A DNA stretch of 64,000 bases from Pomphorhynchus laevis. Taxonomy: Eukaryota; Acanthocephala; Palaeacanthocephala; Echinorhynchida; Pomphorhynchidae. The notes beneath the pieces are model-generated. The model made no database searches and was not told where the DNA came from. It saw only the letters and a program-made list of their open reading frames with translations. Positions 22,850 to 34,322 of the stretch are shown here, one piece after another (position 1 is the first letter of the stretch; every line of letters starts with the position of its first letter). Location: contig WNNJ02001791.1 in the NCBI GenBank assembly GCA_012934845.2, forward strand, positions 62,001-126,000, given 5' to 3'. A program made the translations under genes and the position numbers.

Positions 22850-24480
22850 GACGGACGATCAAAGAATTCTGTTTTTGCAACGAAAATGTACAATACTGCT
22901 ATGGAAATAATCATTAGTCAAGGGGAAAAGAAGATTTTCAATGTATTTCTTCGTCAATTCAAGACAACAAGGTTAGTGGATCTTCTTATATCGATAAGAA
23001 TTTTGGGGAATTACTTCCACCGATCCCCAAAATTCCAAATTTGGGGATAATCATTAAAAATAAAGCCTTTAGAAAAGCATGTCTTAAACAAAAAATTTCT
23101 AAGAGAGTTTGCACATAATATGAAAAACCGTGGAGTCTACAACTCAGTTAGACATTTTGACAACAGTATAACAATTTCCTTTGCTACCCAGGACCTCCTG
23201 GAGAGCTTTGAGAGGAACTTAGTCGCTAAATTCTGCGACATTGCTGAATTTGAGAGGAAATCTATTACGGCTCCCTAAAAATAAGTAATCTTCCTACACA
23301 GATGAAGGAAGAAAATATCCAACTTATTAGTAACACTTACAAGATAAAAAACATAGTCCCCTGTTGGGGGAGGAACGGTCTACCAATCAATGCTGGATTC
23401 TGCTCCGCCGTCATAGGGCAGGCTGAACACTTAGAAAAATCCGCCTGCAACCCCTTTATAGTGTTTAACCTTAAATTTAGAGTGGTTGGCAACGAAGAAT
23501 ACACCTACCCGCACTGTAGCAGGTGTCACAAATTGGGGTACTGGGCCTCCAGCTGCAGTGCGGTCCAGCGATGTGGGAAATGTGGTAATGAAGATTGTTT
23601 CTCCGCCGAGTCCTCGCTTCCATGCACAAATAATCTGGCCTGCTCCAACTGCGTAGGAGCGCCTCCCACGTGGATCATTAAATGACAAATTTCAGGAAAT
23701 ATCAGTCTTTATTCATCAAACCCTCCAGGCCGTCCAAGCCGGCACCTGATTCTTTTTCTCAGGCAGCAACCAGGATGTCCGACAGCGAGCTGTTGTCGAT
23801 TATGGATCAGCGTTTGGTTTCGTTTTAAAAAGAAGTCCAAGCGTTTATAGCGGCCTTTATTTCAAATATATTTGTGAATCCAGAACTTCCTGTTTCTTCT
23901 CTCAATACCTCGAACAAAAGAGGGGCCTCTGCTCACGCCGTCCCTCAATCAAGATTGGAAAGTTGATCAGGCAGAAACGACGGGGAAATGATGACACTGC
24001 CCAGGGGCAAGTGCCAACCCTAGATGGGCTAGCGGTGGGAAGGGAAACCTTCATGCTCCTAGCTCTGTCTAGGCTGCAATCCCCCATCCAACTAATCCAT
24101 CACAATGCAGAGTACTCTTGGGCCTTTTTCACTGAATATCCTTCAGTGGAATTCGGGAGGTGCTTCTGCCCTTAGACTTCTATCTGGTAGATATGCAGAT
24201 GTTATAGTCATTCAGGAGACGCGGTCTATCCGTCTCCCCCAGGACATTACTCGATTTATTCTAAAGCATATCTGTTCCCATTATACTCCGTACATAACCC
24301 CACCTCACTCCTCTTCATCTCAAGGACTCTTGACCTTAGTTAAGTGCTCCTTAAGGTCCTCCCTCTTGCTAAACTACTCATGTCCAGCCCTGTCTTGCTT
24401 GGTAGTTTCACTCAGTAAGAACGGTAAACGCTTCAGTCCAGCCAATGTCAATATTCGTCCAGGGGAGATTCTTATAAATT
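22850..24480 (+). mobile_element. LINE C3, ORF1 and endonuclease only
   Basis: The best-preserved ORF1 and endonuclease of family C. ORF1 ends at 23685 with knuckles CSRCHKLGYWASSC, CGKCGNEDC and CSNC. After a spacer, the endonuclease starts at 24105 with NILQWNSGGASALRLLSGRY, then DVIVIQETRS and VVSLSKNGKRFSPANVNIRPGEI. The copy stops abruptly at about 24480 before the RT. Loss of the 3' rather than the 5' part is unusual for a LINE insertion and suggests a later deletion. Confidence 0.75.
23302..23685 (+). pseudogene. ORF1 of LINE C3 (C-terminal part)
   Basis: A 127-codon frame. The first half (KIKNIVPCWGRNGLPINAGF, then CNPFIVFNLKFRVV) is a conserved ORF1 segment also found in C1 (LPIPIGFVSAPTN, CNPFLGFNLKF). 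The second half has knuckles at residues ~74-87 (C-x2-C-x4-Y-x4-C, with Tyr in place of His), ~92-98 and ~114. The ORF ends before the last knuckle is complete. It would bind element RNA. Confidence 0.65.
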
Positions 24481-24518
24481 TAAACATATTATTCAAACGA
24501 ATATTTACCATGTCTTGA
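24105..24518 (+). pseudogene. Endonuclease domain of LINE C3
   Basis: A 137-codon frame for the front of an exonuclease-endonuclease-phosphatase fold. Residues 10-16 ILQWNSG supply the Asn of the active site and residue ~38 in VIQETR the metal-binding Glu. The LGDFND-type motif, present in C1 near 5600, is lost because the copy ends at about 24480. The function in life is nicking the target DNA. Confidence 0.65.
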
Positions 24519-24839
24519 TAAAAAATAAATAAACTACACGTTGTTAATTGTTAGAAATTTAAAATTCAATTACTATTTTATACATTGAATTAATTTTTAT
24601 TAAATAATTGAAGAATATATTATCATTTATTTTGTATTTTCAACTTTGTTATTAGTACATTTCAAATATTAATTATTAATAATTTTTACGCTAATATTAA
24701 TAATATTAATGAAGAGATTATTATTAAGCCCAATCGCCTCTCGGCATGGGTAAAAATTAAAAAAAAATCAAAAATAATCACATAAATATATAATTGTAAT
24801 CAAGGCACATTGATAAATAAATTATTCAATCTTCATGAA
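24481..24839. other. AT-rich spacer
   Basis: Low-complexity AT DNA (TATTAATAAT runs at 24665-24720). Nothing else recognised. Confidence 0.5.
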
Positions 24840-25140
24840 TCAAAACTAATGAAGAGCTAAATAGATTTCCAATTTAAGTTCACACGATTGGCATTAATCA
24901 CACCTCTACAGTATATATAGAGCCGTTTCATGCTATCAATTTCTTTCAACGACATATGCGATAAGCGAGGGCAACTGAAAATATGAAGTAATGCAGAGCA
25001 TTTACCGTTGCAGAAAAACAAATGCAATTTGTCGAACGAGAGTGAAATGGTTGTATGATCATACATAACTTTGAGTGATATCGCTCCTGTGATACTCACC
25101 ATATCAGCGCACGTTTGTGACAATTAGGCAATTTCCAATT
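24840..25140 (-). mobile_element. LINE D3, C-terminal fragment
   Basis: Minus-strand piece encoding a FFCNGKCSALLHIFSCPRLS finger (C-x3-C-x6-H-x3-C) followed by MSLKEIDSMKRL. D2 has the equivalent SCNSLLHVFDCPNLSKMSLTDIDKL at about 25670-25740. It is the extreme end of the family D protein; the RT is missing, so this is a strongly 5'-truncated copy. Confidence 0.6.
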
Positions 25141-25429
25141 ATCCTGGATATACTATAGCGTCCTGTATATTGCGGGATCTAAGTCAGCAACTTTTGCATT
25201 AAAATCTTGCCGATGTTCTAAATATGCAGCTGTTTCTGGTAATGAATTCATAACCGTATCGAAGACGAAAGTGAAAATAATTTACTAAGTACTGCGACAG
25301 CCGTTGACGGACATTTTAACAAAACACCAAGCAAACGTTTAACATATCTCTATAGGCTGCTATCGATAAGCCGAAAATTTTCCTAGGTCAAGTCTGCCCA
25401 AAAACAACTGAGACCATATAAAATTATTG
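25141..25429. other. Spacer between LINE D pieces
   Basis: No gene seen. It may include the 3' untranslated part of D3 or the 5' junction of other debris; no poly-A run marks a boundary. Confidence 0.35.
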
Positions 25430-25577
25430 GAAGTCCGGGACTGCTACTGGAACGACGGCAATACGAAAATTCCGAACGTACGTGTAACCTGTGTGCACTG
25501 CCAAGTCAACTATTATATATAGATATCCTTTATTGTTCCTGTTTTACTTTTTCTGAGTATAGCAAACTGCTTGGGCT
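25430..25577 (-). repeat. 3' untranslated repeat of LINE D2 (also at 34.19 kb)
   Basis: This block (containing GGGACTGCTAC...GGAATACGAA-like sequence, then GTAACCTGTGTGCACTGCC and TATCCTTTATTGTTCCTG) recurs at 34188-34322 in the same orientation with about 10 differences. Because it sits directly downstream of the D2 coding end, I read both as family D 3' ends. Confidence 0.6.
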
Positions 25578-27525
25578 AAACTAAATAAAAACATCAAATA
25601 TTCATTATCACAGAGAAAATACAAAATTCCTTCGCAATGACTAACGACTCCGTAGTTTGTCAATATCGGTCAAGCTCATTTTCGAAAGATTGGGGCAGTC
25701 AAACACGTGAAGCAAGGAATTACATGATTGGAGGCAATACATACAGATACATGTTGATGTGCGGTTATTAAGGGGGATCCGAATGGAGCAAAATTTATCT
25801 TGGTATCAATGAAGAGAAACTCTCCAAGTAAGAGGGCGCTTTTGCGTCCCTGGATTTCGCCAATTAATTTGAATGAATGCGGGGGTCAAGTATATGTTGA
25901 GACCAACTAAAGATAATTTTACTTCAAGGTTTTCGAGATGATGGAAAAATTCATATGTTCGATGAGGGTTGAGGAGATTACAAAGAATTACAGAATAAGG
26001 TTGGAGTTTTGAAATCGTGCCTTCAGCAGTAGAAGAAGATTTAGGAGTGACATATATAGCGCGCTTAACAAATCTTTATTGGTACCTGTCGATTTGGGCG
26101 AAGTTAGACGGAAATATATCTTTCCAGAATGCAGGTAATCCATATTTAATTATGGGAAGGAGCATGGTACTGAAGTAGCAATATCACCGTCGAATGAGTG
26201 TGAACCAATGTTGGAAACATGAGAGATTGCAATTGTAACTTTAGATTATTTGCGGTCAAAATGAATTTGTTATGACCATCTAGATGTAAGCAAAATACCT
26301 AAGTAGGTGCAGTTCTTACAAAATTATAGAGGGTGGTTAAGTAATAGCTTGTCTGAACAGTGAATAGGCATCCCTTACGGAATTTTATAATTTTCGATTT
26401 CTCAATATTCACCTCTAATTTATTTATTCTACAGAACGCATTTAATGCGTTGAGAGAAAGCTGCGATTCCATGAGATCACGAGATATGATGAAAATATCA
26501 TCAGTATAGATATGTGAAAATGATATCTATGGAGTTTACACGAAGACATGAAGATAGATCGCCCAAAAAGAGAATAACAGTGAGCTCAATGAGTCACCTT
26601 GAATGACTCCGTTGTTTGCGATTATAGGCTCGGAGCATTGAAGTTAATCAAAAACGCAGAATCTGTTTGGACCTAAAATTCAACAGATAAGATGAAGGAA
26701 GAGTCCATAAACGTTGACTTGAGTAGCGAGTTTATCCAGCAGTAGTTCACGATTGATAGAGTCCAAAGCTTTATTGAAGTCTATGAATATAGCGTAAATG
26801 AAAGATTTTCGAGCATATCATGACAGTATATGATTGCGTATCACATTGATAGCGTCGATGGTAGAGCAGCCGCTACTAATGCCAAACTGCTCTTGTGGAA
26901 GTAAGAATTCGCGCAATGACATTAATCGATTTGCGAGGATTGTGTGAAGAATTTGTATAATGGTTGAGAATGTTGATACTACGGTAAGAGTCGGTTGAGG
27001 AGGGATCGCCTTTTCCTTTATAAAGTACTTTGATGAATCCTCACCTCTAGCATAGAGGAATTGATTTGCCGAAAATAAGGGAATTGCAAAAGAAGTTCCA
27101 GTAACTGGAAAGAAAAGAAAAGGAAGATTTTATCTGTTCAATACACAGATTATCTGGCCCAGCATCTTTGATAGAAGCCATAAGAAACATGGATATTTCT
27201 AGCTCTTCGGTAGTCAATCGTGCATTGAGTTGGCCGAAATTGCCGTAAGTAAGAAGGCCTATTAGGTTAGTCAAGATAGAATATACATGTTGGAGTGGAA
27301 AGTGTTGAAGGTTCTTAAAATGAACTGCCCATTTAGTGAGATTGATATGCGAGAAATGGCTTTGGTATTTGAAGATAAAAGTTGCCATGATCGTTCGCAT
27401 GGCGTAGCCGACTATGCTCTTCTAGACGAAGATGATCATTGCCGTACTTGGTCATCATCTTGAAGTATTGGCGACGTAGTTGACATAATTCACTTGTTCT
27501 GAACTTCATATCCAAAAAGGACATA
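25430..27525 (-). mobile_element. LINE D2, RT plus C-terminal finger (decayed)
   Basis: The longest family D copy, on the minus strand. From its 5' side: LTTEELEISMFLMASIKDAGPDNLCIEQIK (27100-27250, the usual GPD block), AIFIDFNKALDSINRELLL (motif A, about 26735-26800), NNGVIQGDSLSSLLF (motif B, about 26590-26630), HIYTDDIFIIS (motif C, about 26480-26520) and IEKSKIIKFR. A finger C-x3-C...LLHVFDC near 25700 follows. Motif C reads YTDD rather than YADD. The 3' untranslated part, 25430-25577, recurs alone at 34188-34322. Several breaks; the clade is unassigned. Confidence 0.7.
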
Positions 27526-30500
27526 TATATCCAAAAATGTTTTAGACATATTAATAATATTAATAATATTAGTTATGAATAATTTTTATGTCAAATATTA
27601 GTACAAATAATATTTTTAAAATTAAATAAAGCTCATATTTTTAAGAAAAGTCAGATCAGTTAACTGAATCTAAAGCATATTTTTTTTAATTGACAATTTC
27701 GCCAAAGCTAGAATGGTGATTGCGCATTGAATAGTTTGCTTAGAAACAGTAATGTAAGGAATGCTAGGTATCTTAATCGTAGTATCGCAGTCCCATTTAC
27801 AATGTGATAATGATGTCGCATACGACCGTGTGACTCACTTTGATTACCGATTATGATTAAAGCAACATTATTCGAAAATTCAATGTGCTGAAGCGTATTT
27901 ATGTAGGTTTCTTTATATATAATAAATCCTTATTGTAAATGAATATAATGAATACATTTTTGTATCCAATATAATTGTTATTGGTTTATATTGATTATGT
28001 TACCTTTGGTATCTATTATTAGAATTTCGTTACTAAAATTTATCGTATTAGCGAACAAAACCACCAATTCTATTATTGTAATCATTATCAAAAATGCAAT
28101 TAATAAGATAATTTAATATTCTCTAAATCATATATTTCGTGATATTATAATTTATATATCAAGGGAGTCTTCATCAATAATACATTTGGAAATGATCATT
28201 TATCTACACTATTTTAACTAATTACCGTTTTAACAAATATATTTTATACGTTTATCGTTTAAGTGACCCGTTTTATTTAATTCAATATGCGCAGGTGAAA
28301 TAATTGATAAATATGATAATAAATTAAAGTAATTAAGGTAATTATATCGTATAAATTAACTTAAATGTTATTTTTTTCCATAATTTACTACAGTTCATCT
28401 ACTTGGATAAGACAAATATGGCATTGAAATGTTATGTTTTAATAAACATACAAAAATGTATTGAAATGTTCCTTATCGACGAATTGGCACAAACGAACAA
28501 TATTTGATTTAAGCACTGACATAATTATAAGCACGTAATATCTTATATAATCAAGGTCGGTTTCATCTACATGGCACATACAGCGTCTAATGCAATGCTT
28601 GGTGTAAAATGAACCGAAATATCAATTATAAAGCAATAAGCAAGTTTGTTTAGGAATAGCAACTATACGGCTGTATATTCATGATAAGATTGCAATTGAA
28701 GTAAAGATGGACTGTACCAGTGTTTAAAAGAATTTTCTAAAATTTGATAAAAGCAACGAGTGGAAATTGAACAAGTTGTATTTTATCAAAGTGGTAAGAT
28801 TTCGCAAAAGAAAATTCAACCATTTCTATTACAAACGATTGACACTAAGTAAATTGTATGTCCATGTCTAATGCAGGGAAGGTAAGGAGGTAGTATTTTT
28901 ACTTATTTTCTCATTCGTCACACAAGTTACCTTACTTCTTCTATTGGTTTAATCCATAACAAAAGAAAACTTTTAGAAAATGAGTTCAGCTGTTTTGGTA
29001 TTTTGACGGTAAATTGTTTTCAAAAATCGAAATCAATCTGAAAGCTCATAACATTAATAGGTTTCTACGTTACACATCTACTAAGCTATATATCGTGAAT
29101 AATCCGTTTAAACCTCAAGGTATTTTAACCCCAGTTAAAATACATTACGCTTTAATGATGCATTTACCTATATTTTAAGAGAAATAGTTTGTCAACACAT
29201 ATATTAAACCAGAGAAGTTAAAATGTCATTTTCTCTACAACTCTAGCAAAACTCAAAATATTTCACGCCTTATATTTTTCTAAATAATTTAGCTAAAACT
29301 CTCTAAAATTTAAATCGAAGATATCGTTATGGATTTTAGCTGAAAAGGGATATTTTCAAGATAAGAAGGGATATATTCTAGATAAGAAAGGTTCTTACAG
29401 AACAATTATCAGATGTCTGCATTCAAAAGGCTTTTCCTGATCTCTGTGGACGCTTGTCAACTGGTATGAAATACTGTTTGGTACACCAAGCACTTTTTAC
29501 TCACTACGATTACACCGATGTTTATCAGTATCGAGTCTTACTTGAAGCTCCTTAATGCATATCCTGCATTTTATTCATTCATTTATTTTGGTATCTCTAA
29601 TTTGTGGGATATGCTGACGTTATCAACATCTTCAATAGTTATTGAGTTGTTTCTAAAATCATCTAATTATTTAGATTTAAAGATAAGTTGCTCCTCTCAA
29701 TTTAATCTCCTACTTAAAATGTTCGTCTTTAATAGAACACATAAAAGTCAAAATCTCTGGGACTTGGTATATCGCTCTATTAATATGTTTAATCGGGATT
29801 TGATTGTATTATCACATCTGGATTTGATTATATTGATAATTTGTGTTGCTAGACTTGATTTGAATATCCTAAATGAAGCAATATAGTTTCGAAAACCGGA
29901 CCAAAGAATATCATAAATAGAAGTAGCTTAAACTGTCTTTGAAATTGTTTACTTCATGTAGAAGACCAAGATCTCCAGACTAAACCATGCATTATGCGCC
30001 GCCTAATAATCAACTGATAATTCAATAATTATTTTGATATTATAATCAAAGTTATTCAATTTTAGTATATAATTTGAAATTATATACCAATTAATTATTA
30101 GTATAATAATTAGTAAGAAATTATTACATTGACCAAAATTAGATTAGATAATCAATTATATATAAACAGTAATCAATAATGATTGATTATTATCAATGAT
30201 AATCAATAATTTGTAAATTGCATGTTAACCCATTGATTTTGTGTATAGTGTATAAAAATAAAAGATTGCATTTAGCTTTGGAATAGGTAAATTTCTTTAC
30301 AAATGTTTCTTAATATATTTCATGTGAACTGATGTATTTAAACTTTTGTACTTTTTTTGTACTTTATTTATAATTATTAGTTTGACTTTTAAAATAGTTA
30401 AATAAATTATTTAATAAATAATTTTTTACTTTATTTATAAAAATAAATAATTTTGTTCATTTAATATTTTGTTTATTTTTTATTTTTTAAATAAATTATT

Positions 30501-31223
30501 TTATTAAACTTTTAACTTTTAATTGTTTGTCTTTCATTATAAGTCAATATAGATATCACAAAATTATGATAAAATTTCAAAAGTTAAGTACCATTCATTT
30601 TATTATAATTTTTTTATTTTGTTTATTTAATATTTTTTTATTTTTTAAATAAATTATTTTATTAAACGTTTAACTTTTATATCATATTTATTTAATTTTT
30701 TGTCTTTAATTATAAGTGAATATAAATATAATAAATTTATGATAAAATGTCAAAAGTCATGTACCATTCATTTTATTATGATGTTTTTATTATTTTGCTT
30801 TTGATATATTATTGTTGATCTGTTAAAATTAACTGTAGTTGCAAATTATTATTAATAACAATAAATCAACTACGGCAATTAACAACAATTAACTATTATT
30901 AATTATTGTTAATAATATTCTATAAACTATAAATTATTGTTTAATCAACGTTTATAGACATTGTTTGATTTGCTAAACATAAAATTAGTTGACCACGAAA
31001 ACGATGGAAGGAATTTATATCAGGATTGCCAATAAGCTAAATAACTAAAATGTGTCGCATTTATATAGCAAAGTATAAGCTGTAATAAAAAGATACGGAG
31101 AAAAGGTTGATATTAAACAAAACAATGACAGAAAAAATATTTGTAATTTTAGACAATTAATACCACTGTATCATCCAGCGTGTATTTATATAGAAGACTA
31201 CAACGCAAATTAAATCTATTTAA
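27526..31223. other. Gene-free AT-rich region
   Basis: About 3.7 kb with no supported gene. The frame at 29518-29886 (122 codons) is Leu/Ile/Phe-rich with no domain, and is likely chance in AT-rich DNA. Direct repeats occur at 30360-30800, where the segment TTTTATTTTTTAAATAAATTATTTTATTAAAC and its neighbours appear twice about 165 bp apart, at roughly 30480 and 30640. The left of the intermediate filament gene's 3' untranslated region is presumably at 31000-31223. Confidence 0.5.
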
Positions 31224-32882
31224 TCAAAAGTCCCGATTACCAAAGCTCCGATTAAATGACGAAGAACTAACGGTAGTAGACGATACCGTTGAACTTGGTG
31301 GCACAATTGTCTTCGGTATACTGCTCGAACCGGCTGTCGTGTAAGACGTAACACTTCTCGCTGTGTAGTAGGATGGTGCTGTACCCGAGCTATATAACCC
31401 GCCATTTAATCGGCTTAAATTCGATACACCACCAGATCCAATATTTGACATATTTTCAAATCCTCTTTCAGATTCTAGCCTGCGAGCTTCTTCCTCAATG
31501 TGCTCAACAACTTGACGTAATCCATCATGGTTGGTGCTTCCTTCTAGTAATTCGCGATACTCACTGATTTCATTCTCTAGCGACGTTTTCATACTTGATA
31601 CTTCTTCGTATTCTTTACTCAGTTGTTCAAGTTTCATTCGGAGTTCTTCCAGTTCCTGATCTCGTAACGATGACATGTGCCTTGAGTCCTCTTTCTCTGC
31701 ATTTAGCATTGACTGTACATCACGAATCCTCTGTGCTAGCTCTTCATTACGACTTTTCATCTGTATAACTTCGTTTCGCGCGCATGTTAAGCTCGATCTC
31801 ATTTTTTCTTCTTGAATTCTGTGCTGTTCAAATTGAACAGGATCCATCTCAGGTTTCTGATACCTCATTATTAGTTCATTGTAGTGAATCATGTATTTGT
31901 TATGAAGATCGCTTCGTTGTTGCTCATTTGCAAGTTCATACTCGTTACGTATTTCCTTGATTGCATTGGATAACTCGTTTCGGAAAAATTGACTCGGATC
32001 AAGTCCTACATCTATATTTGTCCTTGTTTTTAGATCATTAAGCTCAGCTTCATGTATCGTTTTTAACATTTGCAATTCATCTTCCAGCGACATCTTCTCA
32101 GTTTCCAGCGAACTTTTTGCAAACACTTCGTTATTAAGTTCGTTAGTAAGTCTGCTGATCTCGCCCAATAATCGTTGGGTTTCAGCTTTGTAACGTCTGC
32201 CTTCATCTTCGAGATCAGCTAGTCGTCTACGCAGGAGATTGATTTTGGCCTCATTCTCAGCTATTTCCTGTTCTAGAGTATCAAGTTGTTGTCGATCTGA
32301 TCCGCGGTTCATCATCATCTCCTGGTAACGCTTCTTGAAATTATTTGCTTCATTTTCTGCGTTTTGAGCTTTCACTTCTGCCATGGCCTTATCCTTTGCG
32401 GTATCGTCAATCAGCTTCTTAGCTTCCTGCATCTCGACGTCGTACATTTCCTTTATTCGGCTTGATCCTTGTCCGGCTTTATTCTGCAGGGCTTCTAACT
32501 CCAGGTGCAGTTTTCGGTTTTGAGCCTCCAAAAATCTAACTTTCTCTACATACTGAGCGAATTTATCATTCAAATGTGATAGTTCTCTCTTCTCGCGCTC
32601 TCGAGTTTCGTTGATAGCTACCATTGTACCACCTGTAGATCGTCCACCAGATCGAAGAGGCACTCCAATACCAGCGAGCCCAGTAAGTCCTCCACCGAAA
32701 GGATTTCCAAATTGCATGTTTCCACCAATACCTCCATGTCCTGAAGAAACAACGCTATGAGATACACGTGTCATAATACTAGGACCGCCAGAACGTCTTT
32801 GCACAATTGTGCTACGTGGCGTAATATTAGATTTGTATGAATAAATTGATTTAATTGAATCGTCCTCAGTTGAATAGCTCAT
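31224..32882 (-). CDS. Cytoplasmic intermediate filament protein
   Basis: A 552-residue protein from one coding exon. Residues 1-90 are a Ser/Gly-rich head with SGGRSTGG. The rod starts at about 101 with LNDKFAQYVEKVRFLEAQN (the helix initiation motif) and ends at about 448 with EISEYRELLEG (the helix termination motif). The rod of about 348 residues matches the lamin-like long coil 1B form of invertebrate cytoplasmic filaments. The tail (449-552) is short, Ser/Thr-rich and lacks the lamin Ig-like domain. No nuclear localisation signal or CaaX box is seen, so it is cytoplasmic, not a lamin. The protein would form coiled-coil dimers building filaments. The start ATG at 32882 follows a likely 5' untranslated intron at 32919-32997. 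Confidence 0.93.
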   Translation of the reverse strand: MSYSTEDDSIKSIYSYKSNITPRSTIVQRRSGGPSIMTRVSHSVVSSGHGGIGGNMQFGNPFGGGLTGLAGIGVPLRSGGRSTGGTMVAINETREREKRELSHLNDKFAQYVEKVRFLEAQNRKLHLELEALQNKAGQGSSRIKEMYDVEMQEAKKLIDDTAKDKAMAEVKAQNAENEANNFKKRYQEMMMNRGSDRQQLDTLEQEIAENEAKINLLRRRLADLEDEGRRYKAETQRLLGEISRLTNELNNEVFAKSSLETEKMSLEDELQMLKTIHEAELNDLKTRTNIDVGLDPSQFFRNELSNAIKEIRNEYELANEQQRSDLHNKYMIHYNELIMRYQKPEMDPVQFEQHRIQEEKMRSSLTCARNEVIQMKSRNEELAQRIRDVQSMLNAEKEDSRHMSSLRDQELEELRMKLEQLSKEYEEVSSMKTSLENEISEYRELLEGSTNHDGLRQVVEHIEEEARRLESERGFENMSNIGSGGVSNLSRLNGGLYSSGTAPSYYTARSVTSYTTAGSSSIPKTIVPPSSTVSSTTVSSSSFNRSFGNRDF

Positions 32883-32918
32883 TATTTCGTATTATATAAC
32901 ACAGTAAACTGTTAAACT

Positions 32919-32997
32919 CTACAAAATAGCTATGCAAATATGTTTATTTAATATTATATTTTTTAAAATTAATTACAAGTTACTTACGTGTGAATGC
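32919..32997 (-). other. Probable 5' UTR intron of the intermediate filament gene
   Basis: On the minus strand a strong donor CAC|GTAAGT lies at 32997-32992 and a TTTTGTAG|AG acceptor at 32920-32919, 36 bp before the start codon. The 79-bp intron is AT-rich. A small noncoding exon would lie to the right of 32998. RNA evidence would be needed to settle it. Confidence 0.6.
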
Positions 32998-34187
32998 AAA
33001 CGATCAAATGCCACAAATAAAGAGTGATGAAAACGAAAGCTTTTCAATTACTATAAAATTCTAAACCGAATGGATTGATGCTACAGAGTTTGATTGTGAT
33101 GCTGTTGTTTAGATCTGGTCGAATTAAAATCAGGTTGAATCAAGAGTTAATTGTACATTTACATATTTAATTTATATAACTGTGATAATGGATTCCATCG
33201 ATTAAGGAGGATTTGGTAACCCTGATATTTGAAACGTATAATATCGCTTTTAATTTAGGAGTAGATTAAATTGGAAGTATATAGCAGTGAATGTAAATGA
33301 GTTATTCAAAACAAAAGATTCAATACAATTTGAGCATAGTCTCGTTTTACCGAATTTATTCAAAATATAAAGAAACTGGGATACCCTTTAAACCTCATAA
33401 TTATTACAAACTCACAAGAACATCCTCTATATTCCTTTAAAAAATGAATTCATTCAGCAGGAATAAAACGGGCATTGTTTTTTTCGACCTGTTTAACATT
33501 ATTGCTATAGACTTACCTTGCCGCGATGATTAGGTTTCATAGTAGCCAAGCAATAAGCTTCAAAGTATTTTAGAGCTTATTTTATAAAGTATTTTCAAGA
33601 AGTGTTTTATTTAAAGATGTATTTATTTGAAATGGAATTATCATTGCCTACTATATATATGTGGTGAATGAGAGTCGTTATCGTCACTGTAGGAATGCTG
33701 TTTCGTTTAACAAGTTCTGCTCTACTCGTTCACCAAATCGAGGTAGCTACTGCCTATTTTATAAGCCTTCTTGATACAGCACGGCACCATCACGGTCATG
33801 ATACGCGATACACTCTCTGCAAAATGAGGAGGTAGTATTTCCTATTCTTTTTTAAATATCGTAACTGCCTGATATCGTAGCAACTGTGTATTTTCCCCTA
33901 TCATTTTACCAAACATGTCTAGCTGTTGTTGTTCTGAGTGAGTATCAAAATGACATATATGCATTTCTCCCTGACACCACACAACCACATATCCTTATAA
34001 TAATGGAGGAAGTGTTCTCTTTTTAATAACGACATTTCTAAAGCGTAACACAATATTAATGCACAAGCTGTATCTAAAAACGTGTAGTTTTCCTATATTT
34101 TGGCTAATTATTTCCTTCGATCCTTTGTTTTAAGCACACACCAGTGATACGATATCGATCCGTAGCGGTGATGATATTTTTGGACGG
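32998..34187. other. Upstream region of the intermediate filament gene
   Basis: Contains the presumed first exon and promoter. No coding frame, clear TATA box or named site can be assigned. AT-rich with no obvious transposon. Confidence 0.45.
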
Positions 34188-34322
34188 GACTGCTACCGCA
34201 ACGACAGGAATACGAATATTCCGAACGTCCATGTAACCTGTGTGCACTGCCAAGACGACTATTATATATAGATATCCTTTATTGTTCCTGTTTTACTTTT
34301 TCTGAGTACAGCAAACTGCTTC
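34188..34322 (-). repeat. LINE D 3'-end fragment
   Basis: Aligns with 25430-25577: GTAACCTGTGTGCACTGCC then TATATATAGATATCCTTTATTG and CTGTTTTACTTTTTCTGAGTA. No coding part remains, so it is a short, 5'-truncated copy or solo 3' end. Confidence 0.6.

Noticed and set aside
25430-25577. tRNA-derived SINE
   Set aside because: No A-box/B-box pair that I can see; position after the LINE D coding end explains it.
29518-29886. 122-codon frame in the gene-free stretch
   Set aside because: Leu/Ile/Phe/Ser-rich, no domain, AT-biased composition; chance is likelier than a gene.
31224-32882. Nuclear lamin
   Set aside because: No nuclear localisation signal, CaaX end or Ig-like tail; a cytoplasmic filament fits better.
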